A DNA stretch of 9,644 nucleotides, taken from NCBI GenBank assembly GCA_023260355.1, contig JALQVJ010000023.1, positions 1 through 9,644 of the forward strand, in the 5' to 3' direction. Position 1 is the stretch's first letter. Each line of letters starts with the position of its first letter. The notes under the pieces were generated by a model. That model did no database searches. It saw only the letters and a list, made by a program, of their open reading frames with translations, and was not told the DNA's origin. The translations under genes and the position numbers were made by a program. This DNA comes from Burkholderiaceae bacterium. GTDB lineage: Bacteria; Pseudomonadota; Gammaproteobacteria; Burkholderiales; Burkholderiaceae_C. This document shows positions 1-8,250 of the stretch, one piece after another.

Positions 1-3000
1 CTGCTGTGCCATTTCCATCGCAATCTTGTTGTGGCTGATGAACAAGAACTGGGTGTCTTGGCTCATGCGTGAAACCAACTTGGCGTAACGCTCCGTGTTG
101 GCGTCATCCAATGGCGCATCCACTTCGTCCAGCAAGCAAAACGGCGCCGGATTGAGTTGAAAGATGGCAAAGACCAGCGCGATCGCAGTCAGCGCCTTCT
201 CACCACCAGACAGCAAGTGAATGGTTTGGTTCTTTTTGCCCGGCGGTTGCGCCATCACCTGGACACCAGCATCGAGGATCTCCTCGCCAGTCATGACCAG
301 CTTGGCATTGCCGCCACCGAACAAGTCTGGGAACATGCGGCCAAAGTGTTCATTCACCGTGTCGAAAGTGCCCTGCAGCAGATCGCGCGTTTCCATGTCG
401 ATCTTCTGGATCGCGTCTTCCAAGGTGTTGATTGCGTCGGTCAAGTCGGCAGACTGGGCATCCAAGAACATCTTGCGCTCTCGGGCTTCGCTCAACTCAT
501 CGAGCGCTGCGAGGTTGACAGCGCCGAGGGATTGGATTTCGCGGTTCAAGCGATCGATCTCACCCTGGAGCCCCCAGAGCTTGACCTCGTTCGCCTCGAT
601 GCTGGCCGCAACGGCCTCGAGGTCGGCTTCAACATCAACCAACGCTTGCTGGAACTGCTCGACCGCGAGCGCTGAAGCCTGCTCCTTCAACCGCATTTCC
701 GTGATGTGCTGGCGCTGCGGCTCCAACGCACGCTCCACCTGCAACCGCCGCTCATCGCTGGCGCGCAGCTTGGCACTCAAGTCTTCGTAAGCACTGCGCT
801 GTGCAGCCAGTGCCTCTTCTCTTTCGAGCTTTCGCGCCAGCGCATCCTGCAAGCCGCCTTGTGCCGCTGCATCGCTGAGCTGTTGGAGCTCCTCGTGAAC
901 GCGCCCTTGCTCCGACTGAAGAGACTCGCTTTGCTGCGCAGCCGTATCGATCACGCGCTGCAGTTCGGCCTGGCGCGCCTGCATCGTGCGCTGTGAAAAC
1001 ACTGCCTCCTGGGCCTGCCTTTCCAACGTGCGCAACTGCTCGCGCGCATGATTCAGCTGGCGCTCTGACTCGATCACACGCTCATCCAACTGCGCATGGC
1101 GCTCCTGCGTATCGGCCAACTGCATGTCAAGCTGCTCAAAGCGTGCCTCAGCCTCAACGGCGCGTTCGCGCAAGGCCTCTTGGGCGGCCACGATTTCTCC
1201 CAGGTCATCGCCCAACTGGGCACTGCGGGCTTGGGTTTGCTCAACCTGTTGCTGCAATTGCAAAAATTGCACTTGGGCTTGGTGCGCGGCGGACTGGGCG
1301 CTGGTGACTTGCGCTCTTAATGCGTGCAGCTGCTGCGACGCCTCGGCGTAGGCGCTTTCAGCCTTGACCGCATTGGCCTTGGCCTGCTGAACAATCAAGT
1401 CCTGCGCTTTGATGTGCTTGTCGAGATTTTCAATTTCTTGAGCCCGAGCGAACATGCCTGCTTGCTCGTCATCCTGGGCGTAAAACCCGACACTGGTCGG
1501 CGTGACCACGTGGCCCGACTGAACCACAATGCGCTGTCCCAGGGTCAATTGGTCGCGCATGCGCAAGGCTTCATCCAGGCTGTTGGCAACGAACGTGCCA
1601 CTGAGCCAGTCGCTCAACACGCCCATCAGACCACTGTCATGGACGCGCAGCAAAGCAGTCAATGACTTGAGGTTACCCGGCGCAGGCGTGGCCGGCGCCG
1701 ATGGCGGCGCATAAAACGTCAGCTTTGTCGCTGGCGCATCGGACGCAAAGCCGCTGACCATGTCGAGTCTGCCAACGCCCACTGCAGCCATGCGCTCGCG
1801 CAGCGCTGACTCGAGCGCCATCTCCCAACCTGCTTCGATATGCAAACTCTTCCAGAGCGGCTGGAGGTGGTCCAAGCCGTGTTTGGCCAACCACGGGGCC
1901 AACTGATCATTGGCCTGGAGTTTGGCCTGCAGCGCCGCCAATGCCTCAAGCCTCGCGCGCAGATCGGCCTGCTTGTGCGACTCGGTGGCCACAAGCGTCT
2001 GTGCTTGGGCGCGTGCTTCATCGAGCGCAGGGACGTCCGCTTGCAAAGTTTCGAATTGCGCCTGCAAAGTCTCAAACACCTGCGACAGGCTTTGGGCTTG
2101 TTCCTGCATCTGTGCCAGGCGCTGGGTATCCGGTGTCGCGAGCGCCGCTTGATCAGCGCTCAGCTTGTCATATCGGGCGGCGAGTTGTCGATCTTGCTCG
2201 CCGATCGCACGCTGCTCGGCAGCCAAGACTTGGATTTGCTGCTGAACTTGGTTGACGTGGTTGCGTTGCTCGTTGGCGGCTTGCTGGGCAGAACGCAGCT
2301 TGTCCTCGAGTTGAGGCAGCGCCATTTGCTGCTCTTCCAATTGCGCGGCCATGATCTCCGCCTGCGCCGCAGCCTCTTCATCGCTGGTGGCCAAGCCGGC
2401 CAACTCATCGCTGGCTTGTTGGCTGTTTTGGCGCCACTGTTCCAACTGCTCGTTGATTTGCACCAACCGCGCCTCAAGGCGGCGGCGGCCCTCCACCACA
2501 AAGCGAATCTCAGCCTCGAGCTTGCCCACTTCAGCTGTCGCTTCGTACAAAGCGCCTTGCGCTTGATTGACTGCATCGCCCGCTGCGTAATGCGATTGGC
2601 GGATAGCCTCCAAGTCGGCTTCCACTTGCCGCAACTCTGCCATGCGGCCCTCGAGGGCTGTGATGGCACTTTCAACTTCTGCTTTGACCTTGACTTGCTC
2701 GGCCTGCGCCTCGTTGCGCTTGAGCATCCATGATTGCTGCTGCTTCAGCGTGGCTTGCGCCTGCAGGGTTTTGAACTTTTCCGCGACCTCGGCTTGGCGC
2801 TCCAACTTGTTGAGGTTGCTGTTCAACTCCCTCAAGATGTCTTCCACGCGCGTCAAGTTTTCACGGGTATCGCTGAGCCGATTGGCGGTTTCGCGCCGGC
2901 GCTCTTTGTATTTGGAGACGCCTGCCGCTTCTTCCAAAAACAAACGCAGCTCTTCAGGGCGGCTCTCAATGATGCGGCTGATCGTGCCCTGACCAATGAT

Positions 3001-3426
3001 CGCGTAGGCGCGTGGGCCCAAGCCTGTGCCCAAGAAGACGTCATGCACATCGCGCCGACGCACGGATTGGTTGTTGATGAAGTAGCTGCTGTTGCCATCT
3101 CGGGTCAACACACGGCGCACAGAGATTTGTGCGTACTGCGCCCACTGCCCACCCGCGCGGTGGTCGTCATTGTCAAACACCAATTCAACGCTCGCGCGGC
3201 TGGCTGGCTTGCGCAGGTTGGTGCCATTGAAAATCACGTCCTGCATGGACTCGCCACGCAGTTCTGACGCCTTGGACTCACCCAACACCCAGCGAACGGC
3301 GTCCATGATGTTGGACTTGCCGCAGCCGTTCGGCCCCACCACGCCGACGAGTTGCCCGGGCAACTCGAAGTTGGTGGGTTCCACAAAAGACTTGAACCCG
3401 GATAGTTTGATGGATTGGAGGCGCAC
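1..3426 (-). CDS. smc: Chromosome segregation ATPase SMC (C-terminus cut off by window edge)
   Basis: SMC forms a homodimeric ring ATPase with ScpA/ScpB that compacts and helps segregate the chromosome. The minus frame from a GTG at 3426 is open for 1142 codons to base 1; I read it through without a stop. The N-terminal head begins MRLQSIKLSGFKSF, with Walker A GPNGCGKS at residues 31-38 and a Q-loop glutamine at 146 (IIGQGTIS). Long Ala/Gln/Glu-rich coiled coils flank a hinge at about 520-665. The C-terminal head has GAVNLAALDE, the ABC signature LSGGEK at 1072-1077 and Walker B LLDEVDAPLDD with D1100-E1101. Roughly 25-35 residues are missing compared with usual proteobacterial SMC of about 1170. 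No in-frame ATG, GTG or TTG lies between the GTG and the upstream stop, so the start is firm, although no clear Shine-Dalgarno precedes it. The gene is in the same direction as the mat operon but is functionally unrelated. Confidence 0.97.
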   Translation of the reverse strand, partial: MRLQSIKLSGFKSFVEPTNFELPGQLVGVVGPNGCGKSNIMDAVRWVLGESKASELRGESMQDVIFNGTNLRKPASRASVELVFDNDDHRAGGQWAQYAQISVRRVLTRDGNSSYFINNQSVRRRDVHDVFLGTGLGPRAYAIIGQGTISRIIESRPEELRLFLEEAAGVSKYKERRRETANRLSDTRENLTRVEDILRELNSNLNKLERQAEVAEKFKTLQAQATLKQQQSWMLKRNEAQAEQVKVKAEVESAITALEGRMAELRQVEADLEAIRQSHYAAGDAVNQAQGALYEATAEVGKLEAEIRFVVEGRRRLEARLVQINEQLEQWRQNSQQASDELAGLATSDEEAAAQAEIMAAQLEEQQMALPQLEDKLRSAQQAANEQRNHVNQVQQQIQVLAAEQRAIGEQDRQLAARYDKLSADQAALATPDTQRLAQMQEQAQSLSQVFETLQAQFETLQADVPALDEARAQAQTLVATESHKQADLRARLEALAALQAKLQANDQLAPWLAKHGLDHLQPLWKSLHIEAGWEMALESALRERMAAVGVGRLDMVSGFASDAPATKLTFYAPPSAPATPAPGNLKSLTALLRVHDSGLMGVLSDWLSGTFVANSLDEALRMRDQLTLGQRIVVQSGHVVTPTSVGFYAQDDEQAGMFARAQEIENLDKHIKAQDLIVQQAKANAVKAESAYAEASQQLHALRAQVTSAQSAAHQAQVQFLQLQQQVEQTQARSAQLGDDLGEIVAAQEALRERAVEAEARFEQLDMQLADTQERHAQLDERVIESERQLNHAREQLRTLERQAQEAVFSQRTMQARQAELQRVIDTAAQQSESLQSEQGRVHEELQQLSDAAAQGGLQDALARKLEREEALAAQRSAYEDLSAKLRASDERRLQVERALEPQRQHITEMRLKEQASALAVEQFQQALVDVEADLEAVAASIEANEVKLWGLQGEIDRLNREIQSLGAVNLAALDELSEARERKMFLDAQSADLTDAINTLEDAIQKIDMETRDLLQGTFDTVNEHFGRMFPDLFGGGNAKLVMTGEEILDAGVQVMAQPPGKKNQTIHLLSGGEKALTAIALVFAIFQLNPAPFCLLDEVDAPLDDANTERYAKLVSRMSQDTQFLFISHNKIAMEMAQQ

Positions 3427-3537
3427 GTTGTTTTCTAATACTTTTAGGCTAACTTAACAGGGCGAAATGCCCATCCAGCAGCCTCCAACTATAACGCGCT
3501 CATGCCCATTTTTCTCAGCGGGACAGGCCCGCCGAGC
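3427..3537. other. Intergenic gap between matB and smc
   Basis: This 111-base gap carries no ORF. It holds the hairpin at 3514-3536 behind matB and a small inverted repeat GGGC-gaaat-GCCC at 3460-3472. The stretch just before smc is AT-rich on the minus strand, but I see no convincing -35/-10 pair or ribosome site for smc. Confidence 0.7.
3514..3536 (-). terminator. Hairpin directly after matB, probable operon end
   Basis: CTCAGCGGG (3514-3522) and CCCGCCGAG (3528-3536) pair over 9 positions, with one G-T mismatch or wobble, around a 5-base loop. On the matB transcript the stem starts one base after the TGA stop. It is followed by AAAAAUGGG rather than a U-tract, so it is not a canonical intrinsic terminator. 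It could be a 3'-end stabilising stem or part of a weak or Rho-assisted terminator. Position and stem strength are seen; function is inferred. Confidence 0.45.
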
Positions 3538-5079
3538 TCAAGCCTTGAACAGGCCCGCGTAGGTCTCGCGGAGCACGTTCTTCTGGACTTTACCCATGGT
3601 GTTGCGAGGCAGTTCGTCCACCACCGCGCAATGTTTGGGCACCTTGTAGTTGGCGAGTTGCCCTTTCATGGCCTGCAACACTTCACCAGCATCAAGAGCG
3701 GCTCCAGGTCGGGGCACCAACACAGCCACACCAACCTCACCGAAATCAGGGTGCTGCACACCCACGACCGCGCTCTCAGCGATACCAGGGAGGTTGTTCA
3801 GGTAGGACTCCACCTCGGCGGGGTACACGTTGTATCCACCACTGATGATCAAGTCCTTGTTGCGACCGACAATGGTGACGTAGCCGTCGTTGTCGATTTT
3901 GCCGACGTCACCCGTCTTGAAGAAGCCATCCGACGTGAACTCCTCGGCGGTCTTCTCAGGCATTTGCCAGTAGCCCATGAACACATTGGGCCCCTTCACC
4001 TGGATGGCACCAATCTCATTGGTGGGCACGACATGGTTCTGGTCATCCACGACCCGCAGCGTGACGCCAGGCAGAGGAAAGCCCACCGTGCCGCCACGGC
4101 GCTCGCTTTGCTGTGCAAACCGGGGGTCCGCCGCATAGGGGTTGGAGGTCAGCATGACGGTCTCGCTCATGCCGTAGCGCTCCAAAATCGTGTGGCCAGT
4201 GCGCTCGCGCCAGAGGTCAAAGGTTTCCTTCAAAAGTGGCGCAGAGCCCGAAATGAAAAGCCGCATGTGAGCTGTGCTCTCTGGGGTCAACGCCGCTTCA
4301 TTGAGCATGCGCACATACAAGGTCGGCACCCCCATAAACACGGTGCCTTTGGCCATGTGCGCGATCGCCTGCTTGGGGTCGAACTTGTCCATCCAAATCA
4401 TGGGGCTGCCGTTGCTCAGCGCGCCATGGATCGCCACGAACAAACCGTGGACGTGGAAGATCGGCAAGGCATGGATCAACACGTCCCCCTTGGTCCAACC
4501 CCAGTAGGACTTGAGTGTTTGCGCGTTGCTGGCGATGTTGCCGTGGCTGAGCATCGCGCCCTTTGAGCGGCCCGTTGTGCCGCTGGTGTAAATGATGACG
4601 GCCAAATCGTCCGCTGAGACGTTGGCGGGCTGGTGCTCACGGGAATGGTGGGCGGCACGATCCAACAGCGTACCGTCGCGCTGGTCACCCAGCGTGAACA
4701 CGCTCTTGACGCCAGCCTTGAACGCAATTTTGCTCACCCATCCAAAGTTCTTGGGGCTGCACACGACCACGGCAGGTTGGGCGTTGTCGATGAAGTATTC
4801 GATTTCGCTGCTTTGGTAAGCCGTGTTCAACGGCAGGAACACGTAGCCAGCGCGCAAGGTCGCCAAATAAAGCATCATGGCCTCGACGGACTTGTCGACC
4901 TGAACGGCGATGCGACTGCCCTTTTCAACGCCAAGGCTGTCTAAAAAATTGGCCAACATCGCGGTGGCCTCATCAAGATCTCGCCATGTGTAGGTGAGCT
5001 CACCGGCCCAAACTGCGGGCGTGTCCAAAGACTTGGGAAAGTTCTGACGGAGTTGTTGAAAGAAGTTGTGCTTTGACAT
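3538..5079 (-). CDS. matB: Malonyl-CoA synthetase (malonate--CoA ligase) MatB
   Basis: This 513-residue member of the ANL acyl-adenylate superfamily is predicted to convert malonate, ATP and CoA to malonyl-CoA, AMP and PPi in the cytoplasm. The AMP-binding P-loop YTSGTTGRSKG lies at 164-174, HALPIFHVHGL at 203-213 and YGMSET at 302-307. TGD is at 389-391, the hinge region GRNKDLIISGGYNVYPAE at about 405-422, and the A10 lysine K497 sits in PRNTMGKVQK. Length matches MatB enzymes of about 500 residues. Substrate is assigned from overall MatB-like sequence and from the adjacent malonyl-CoA decarboxylase; methylmalonate or another short dicarboxylate is possible as a side substrate. It is the last gene of the operon, 15 bases after matA. 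It starts at ATG 5079 with only a weak purine stretch upstream, which suggests coupling to matA translation. Confidence 0.93.
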   Translation of the reverse strand: MSKHNFFQQLRQNFPKSLDTPAVWAGELTYTWRDLDEATAMLANFLDSLGVEKGSRIAVQVDKSVEAMMLYLATLRAGYVFLPLNTAYQSSEIEYFIDNAQPAVVVCSPKNFGWVSKIAFKAGVKSVFTLGDQRDGTLLDRAAHHSREHQPANVSADDLAVIIYTSGTTGRSKGAMLSHGNIASNAQTLKSYWGWTKGDVLIHALPIFHVHGLFVAIHGALSNGSPMIWMDKFDPKQAIAHMAKGTVFMGVPTLYVRMLNEAALTPESTAHMRLFISGSAPLLKETFDLWRERTGHTILERYGMSETVMLTSNPYAADPRFAQQSERRGGTVGFPLPGVTLRVVDDQNHVVPTNEIGAIQVKGPNVFMGYWQMPEKTAEEFTSDGFFKTGDVGKIDNDGYVTIVGRNKDLIISGGYNVYPAEVESYLNNLPGIAESAVVGVQHPDFGEVGVAVLVPRPGAALDAGEVLQAMKGQLANYKVPKHCAVVDELPRNTMGKVQKNVLRETYAGLFKA

Positions 5080-5094
5080 GTTCTTGTATGTGAT

Positions 5095-6384
5095 TCAGGC
5101 CTTCAGCCATTTTTTGACATCGCGCGAATGGCTCACGCGCCGCTCAACAAAATCCTGGTGCCGCGTTTCGACGTCACTCAAGTCATAGAGGTAATTCACC
5201 ATGACTGAGAGAGATTGTTTGAGTCCGTTTTTAGACAAGTCGCCACCGACGTTGATGCGCTCAAGTCGCGCGCCGTTGTCGAGATGGAAACGAGCCACTG
5301 GGTCAGCCATGCTGGCATGCGACCCTTTCACCAAGTAATGGGCTGTGAGCTTGTGCAGGGCATCATGGACATGGACACCGGCCGCTTGCACGGCAGCAGC
5401 AGTGAGCGGTTGGTGATCAGCCAACCAGCGCTCCACCGTGGCCTTGGCGCTCACGACTGCATCTGGCCAGCCCTTGGTATCCGCCTTCCCTAGCCATCTC
5501 GCAAAGCCTGGGACAGGTGATAGCGTGCAGTAGGTTTTCAGGCTCGGCAGCTCTTGACCCAAATGTTGGGCCACGCGCTTGATCAAAAAGTTACCCAGCG
5601 ACACCCCGCGCAACCCCGGCTGGCAGTTGCTGATGCTATAGAAGATCGCCGCAGTCGGCTTCTTCAAGTCCATCACCTCTTCCGGCGCTCGCGGCGCAAT
5701 CAGTGGCGCAATGGCATCCGGGATGTGATCGGTCAGCGCGACCTCCACAAAAATCAGTGGCTCCCCGGGCAATTGAGGGTGAAAGAACGCATAGCAGCGG
5801 CGGTCGGCCTCGAGCCTGCGGCGCAAGTGATCCCAGCTGTCAATGGCGTGGACAGCTTCGTGCTCGATGATCTTTTCCAGCAAGGCCGCACTGGAGTCCC
5901 AGCTCACCGGCTCAAAGTGCAGGAAGCCTGGGTTGAACCAAGACGAGAGCAAGTGCAAAAAATCTGCATTCACCGCCTCAAGCCCATCGCGCGTTTTCAT
6001 GCAATCCATGAGTGCAACGCGCATATCCAGCAGAGTCGCGGTACCGCCCTCGGCGCGATTGATGCGGCGGAATAACTCCTGGCGGGGCGCCTCAGTTGCG
6101 TCGGCAAGCACCGCCAAGTTCTGAGGAGACGGTTCACTGAGATAAGCCTTGGAGGCCGACGCCACGGCGTCTGGGCTAGGCGCAAACTCGGTCGCGAGGG
6201 CCGCAAAAAAAGCCTCTTTTTTGTGGCTCTTCAAACCATGCCACGCATCGATCACCTCGGCAGCCAGGGCATACAAGTTCGCTTGGCCCTTTTCGGAAAT
6301 CAACTTGTGGCAAGCCTCGACCATGGCCGAAAAACCGCCGTCCTCTTTGGCGCGCCGCGCCATCGCCCAAAGCTTGGTGAGCAT
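5095..6384 (-). CDS. matA: Malonyl-CoA decarboxylase MatA
   Basis: This 429-residue cytoplasmic enzyme of the malonyl-CoA decarboxylase family converts malonyl-CoA to acetyl-CoA and CO2. An N-terminal helical part (about 1-130) precedes a GNAT-like catalytic domain. Visible family motifs are EHEAVHAIDSWDHLRRR (174-190), FFHPQLPGEPLIFVEVAL (200-217), FYSISNCQPGLRGVSLGNF (248-266), LSPVPGF (288-294) and DPVARFHLDNGARLERIN (361-378). By alignment from memory with human MLYCD, S289 and H367 match catalytic S329 and H423. At 429 residues it is somewhat short for bacterial members but appears complete. The start ATG at 6384 follows the matM stop with only GCC between (TAAGCCATG) and no strong Shine-Dalgarno, so translation is probably coupled to matM. 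A second in-frame ATG at codon 8 is a less likely start. It acts directly after MatB in the malonate route. Confidence 0.95.
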   Translation of the reverse strand: MLTKLWAMARRAKEDGGFSAMVEACHKLISEKGQANLYALAAEVIDAWHGLKSHKKEAFFAALATEFAPSPDAVASASKAYLSEPSPQNLAVLADATEAPRQELFRRINRAEGGTATLLDMRVALMDCMKTRDGLEAVNADFLHLLSSWFNPGFLHFEPVSWDSSAALLEKIIEHEAVHAIDSWDHLRRRLEADRRCYAFFHPQLPGEPLIFVEVALTDHIPDAIAPLIAPRAPEEVMDLKKPTAAIFYSISNCQPGLRGVSLGNFLIKRVAQHLGQELPSLKTYCTLSPVPGFARWLGKADTKGWPDAVVSAKATVERWLADHQPLTAAAVQAAGVHVHDALHKLTAHYLVKGSHASMADPVARFHLDNGARLERINVGGDLSKNGLKQSLSVMVNYLYDLSDVETRHQDFVERRVSHSRDVKKWLKA

Positions 6385-6387
6385 GGC

Positions 6388-7695
6388 TTATCCCATCATG
6401 GCTTGAGGCAGCCAAGTTGCGATTTCCGGGAAGACACACAGCAACACAATGGACAACACCATGCACATCATGAACGGAAATGCGCCGCGCAAAATGGTGG
6501 TCAACTTGACGTCCGGTGTGATGCCGTTGATCACAAACAGGTTCAAGCCGACCGGTGGTGTGATGAGTCCCAACTCCATATTGATGGTGAGCACCACGCC
6601 AAACCAAATGGGGTCAAAGCCTGCAGCGGTGATCACCGGCAGAATGATGGGGGTCGTCATCAAAATAATGGCCGCGGGTGGCAAGAAACACCCAGCCACC
6701 AACAGCATGACGTTGATGATGGCGAGCAAGACCCACTTGTTCACGTCCAACTCAGCCACGCTTTGCGCAATCGATTGGGTCACCATGCTGGCGGACATCG
6801 CATAGCCAAAGAGCACTGACATGCCAATGATCATCAGCAGCATGCCTGACTCACGCAGCGCGTCGCGCAAGATGTGCCACACGTCTTTCCAATGCCACAT
6901 CCGGTAAATCACGATGACCATGATCAAACACAGCGCGGCACCAACACCTGCCGCTTCGGATGGCGTCGCGATGCCACCGTACAACGCGTAGATCACGCCC
7001 ACGATCACGGCCAGCAATGGCAACAGATTGGGCAGCAATTCCAAGCGCTGGGCCCATGTATAGCTCTGGGTAGCCATGGATTTCATGGTGCCGCGGCGCC
7101 AACTCAGGAACAGTGCCCATGCAATGAAGAGGCCTGTCAACATCAAGCCCGGCAAAATGCCTGCGATGAACAAGCGCCCGATCGACGTCTCGCTGGCAAT
7201 GCCATACAAAATCATCGTGACGCTCGGTGGGATCAAAATGCCTAGGGTGCCGCCAGCCGCAATGGCGCCAGTCGCCAAATCGGCCGAGTAACCACGGCGC
7301 CGCATTTCGGGGATACCCATCTTCCCAATCGCCGCGCAAGTCGCAGGCGATGACCCGGTGAGGGCAGAGAACAATGCGCAAGCGCCGATATTGGAAATCA
7401 CCAAAGAGCCCGGCACTTTGTACAACCAGCGCGACAGCGCTTCGTACAGGTCACTGCCCGCGCGACTCGACGCCACGGCGGCGCCCATGATCACGAACAT
7501 GGGAATCGACGCAAGCGTGAAGTCATCCAAGCCTGAGAACACCGTCTCAGGCAAAAAACTCAGCGCGTTCCAGCCATCGCTGATGAACATGAACGTCAGG
7601 GCCGTACCGCCCAACGCAAACGCGATGGGCATGCCCGTGGCCAGCAACACCAGTGCCAAGCCAAAAATCAAAAAGCCAGTGGTTTCGGGAGACAT
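6388..7695 (-). CDS. matM: TRAP malonate transporter, large membrane subunit (DctM family)
   Basis: This is the channel-forming large subunit of a tripartite ATP-independent periplasmic transporter, an inner-membrane Na+/substrate symporter of the ion transporter superfamily. The 435-residue protein is hydrophobic throughout, with about 11-13 membrane helices, and carries DctM signatures: GSSPATCAAIGKMGIPEM (114-131), AAGGTLGILIPPSVTMILYG (146-165), GIATPSEAAGVGA (241-253) and NMELGLITPPVGLNLFVI (372-389). Length is normal for DctM. I chose ATG at 7695, seven bases after GAGGAGG; an in-frame GTG at 7698 would add one residue. The ATG overlaps the matQ stop as TGATG. Malonate specificity is inferred from the matAB genes behind it; the sequence itself supports only a C4-dicarboxylate-type TRAP subunit. 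Confidence 0.93.
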   Translation of the reverse strand: MSPETTGFLIFGLALVLLATGMPIAFALGGTALTFMFISDGWNALSFLPETVFSGLDDFTLASIPMFVIMGAAVASSRAGSDLYEALSRWLYKVPGSLVISNIGACALFSALTGSSPATCAAIGKMGIPEMRRRGYSADLATGAIAAGGTLGILIPPSVTMILYGIASETSIGRLFIAGILPGLMLTGLFIAWALFLSWRRGTMKSMATQSYTWAQRLELLPNLLPLLAVIVGVIYALYGGIATPSEAAGVGAALCLIMVIVIYRMWHWKDVWHILRDALRESGMLLMIIGMSVLFGYAMSASMVTQSIAQSVAELDVNKWVLLAIINVMLLVAGCFLPPAAIILMTTPIILPVITAAGFDPIWFGVVLTINMELGLITPPVGLNLFVINGITPDVKLTTILRGAFPFMMCMVLSIVLLCVFPEIATWLPQAMMG

Positions 7696-8234
7696 CACGC
7701 GCCCTCCTCAGCAGTCATCGCATGCGCGTCAGGCGCCATGCCAAAGGGACTCGTTCGGTTCGTCAACAGCGCCCACAAATCAACGCCATATTGCAAACAA
7801 AGCAGGCCCATCCCAACGGGCACACTCAAATACGGAATCCACAGGCGCGCACGCCAAATCGACGGCGTCGTCAGGCCCAAACTCCAGGATTCCCACCACC
7901 AGTGCAGCGAGCTGTAAAAAAACAGCGCGCAAAAAGACAGGCCTAAAAGCGTTGCCACCACAGCCAGCGGCAAGCGCCAACGGTGGGGCAACATCAGCGG
8001 CAGCAAGTCAACGTTGACATGGCCTCGCGTGAGCAAAATGTAGGGAGCACCTAAGAAAGTCGCCGAGATGAGCGCAAACTTCACGAACTCGGTTTGCCAA
8101 ATCGACGACTCGCCGAGCACTGCCCGCACAAACACCATGTGGCACACCACGAACACAGACAGCAACATCAACGCTGCCGAAAAGTAGCCCGTGATGCGCG
8201 AGGCGCGCTCAATCCATTTCGCAAGAACTGTCAA
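7695..8234 (-). CDS. matQ: TRAP malonate transporter, small membrane subunit (DctQ family)
   Basis: The DctQ-type small subunit is a 179-residue inner-membrane protein that pairs with MatM and helps dock the loaded binding protein. Four hydrophobic helices are visible at about 17-38, 49-69, 87-108 and 131-152. The family landmarks IWQTEFVKF (45-53) and TRGHVNVDLL (69-78) are present. The C-terminal tail (about 160-179) is polar and cytoplasmic by the usual topology. The start is TTG at 8234: AGGAGT lies six bases upstream, no other in-frame start exists back to the matP stop, and the first in-frame ATG is at codon 23, inside helix 1. It begins 16 bases after matP and its stop overlaps matM by one base. 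Sequence divergence is high in this family, so assignment rests on topology, the RGHV motif and gene order. Confidence 0.93.
   Translation of the reverse strand: MTVLAKWIERASRITGYFSAALMLLSVFVVCHMVFVRAVLGESSIWQTEFVKFALISATFLGAPYILLTRGHVNVDLLPLMLPHRWRLPLAVVATLLGLSFCALFFYSSLHWWWESWSLGLTTPSIWRARLWIPYLSVPVGMGLLCLQYGVDLWALLTNRTSPFGMAPDAHAMTAEEGA
7703..7709 (-). promoter_or_regulatory. Ribosome binding site of matM, inside the end of matQ
   Basis: The minus strand reads GAGGAGG seven bases before ATG 7695 and four before GTG 7698. The spacing favours the ATG as the matM start. The site overlaps the matQ codons for Glu-Glu near its C-terminus. Confidence 0.75.
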
Positions 8235-8240
8235 CGCATT

Positions 8241-8246
8241 ACTCCT
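8241..8246 (-). promoter_or_regulatory. Ribosome binding site that sets the TTG start of matQ
   Basis: The minus strand reads AGGAGT followed by AATGCG and then TTG. The six-base spacing fits the TTG, whereas the out-of-frame ATG inside the spacer is only one base away and opens a two-codon ORF. Confidence 0.75.
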
Positions 8247-8250
8247 GGGA

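Noticed and set aside
1840..2733. 297-codon Leu-rich plus-strand ORF opposite smc
   Set aside because: The smc frame is open across the whole stretch with coiled-coil and hinge sequence. The Leu/Arg/Gln-rich translation is the mirror of Gln/Glu/Ala-rich codons.
3502..4566. 354-codon plus-strand ORF opposite matB
   Set aside because: It is wholly antisense to matB, whose adenylation motifs are intact, and its translation shows no recognisable family. Long antisense ORFs are expected from high third-position GC.
6217..6223. AAAAAAG string in matA (minus strand) as a programmed -1 frameshift site
   Set aside because: The zero frame reads AAA AAA GAG, so the heptamer is out of phase for A AAA AAG slippage, and the zero-frame product is a full-length MatA.
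7911..7926. GCTGT-A6-ACAGC inverted repeat as a terminator
   Set aside because: The stem has only five pairs and lies within a transmembrane segment of matQ, in the middle of the operon. A short chance repeat is the simpler reading.
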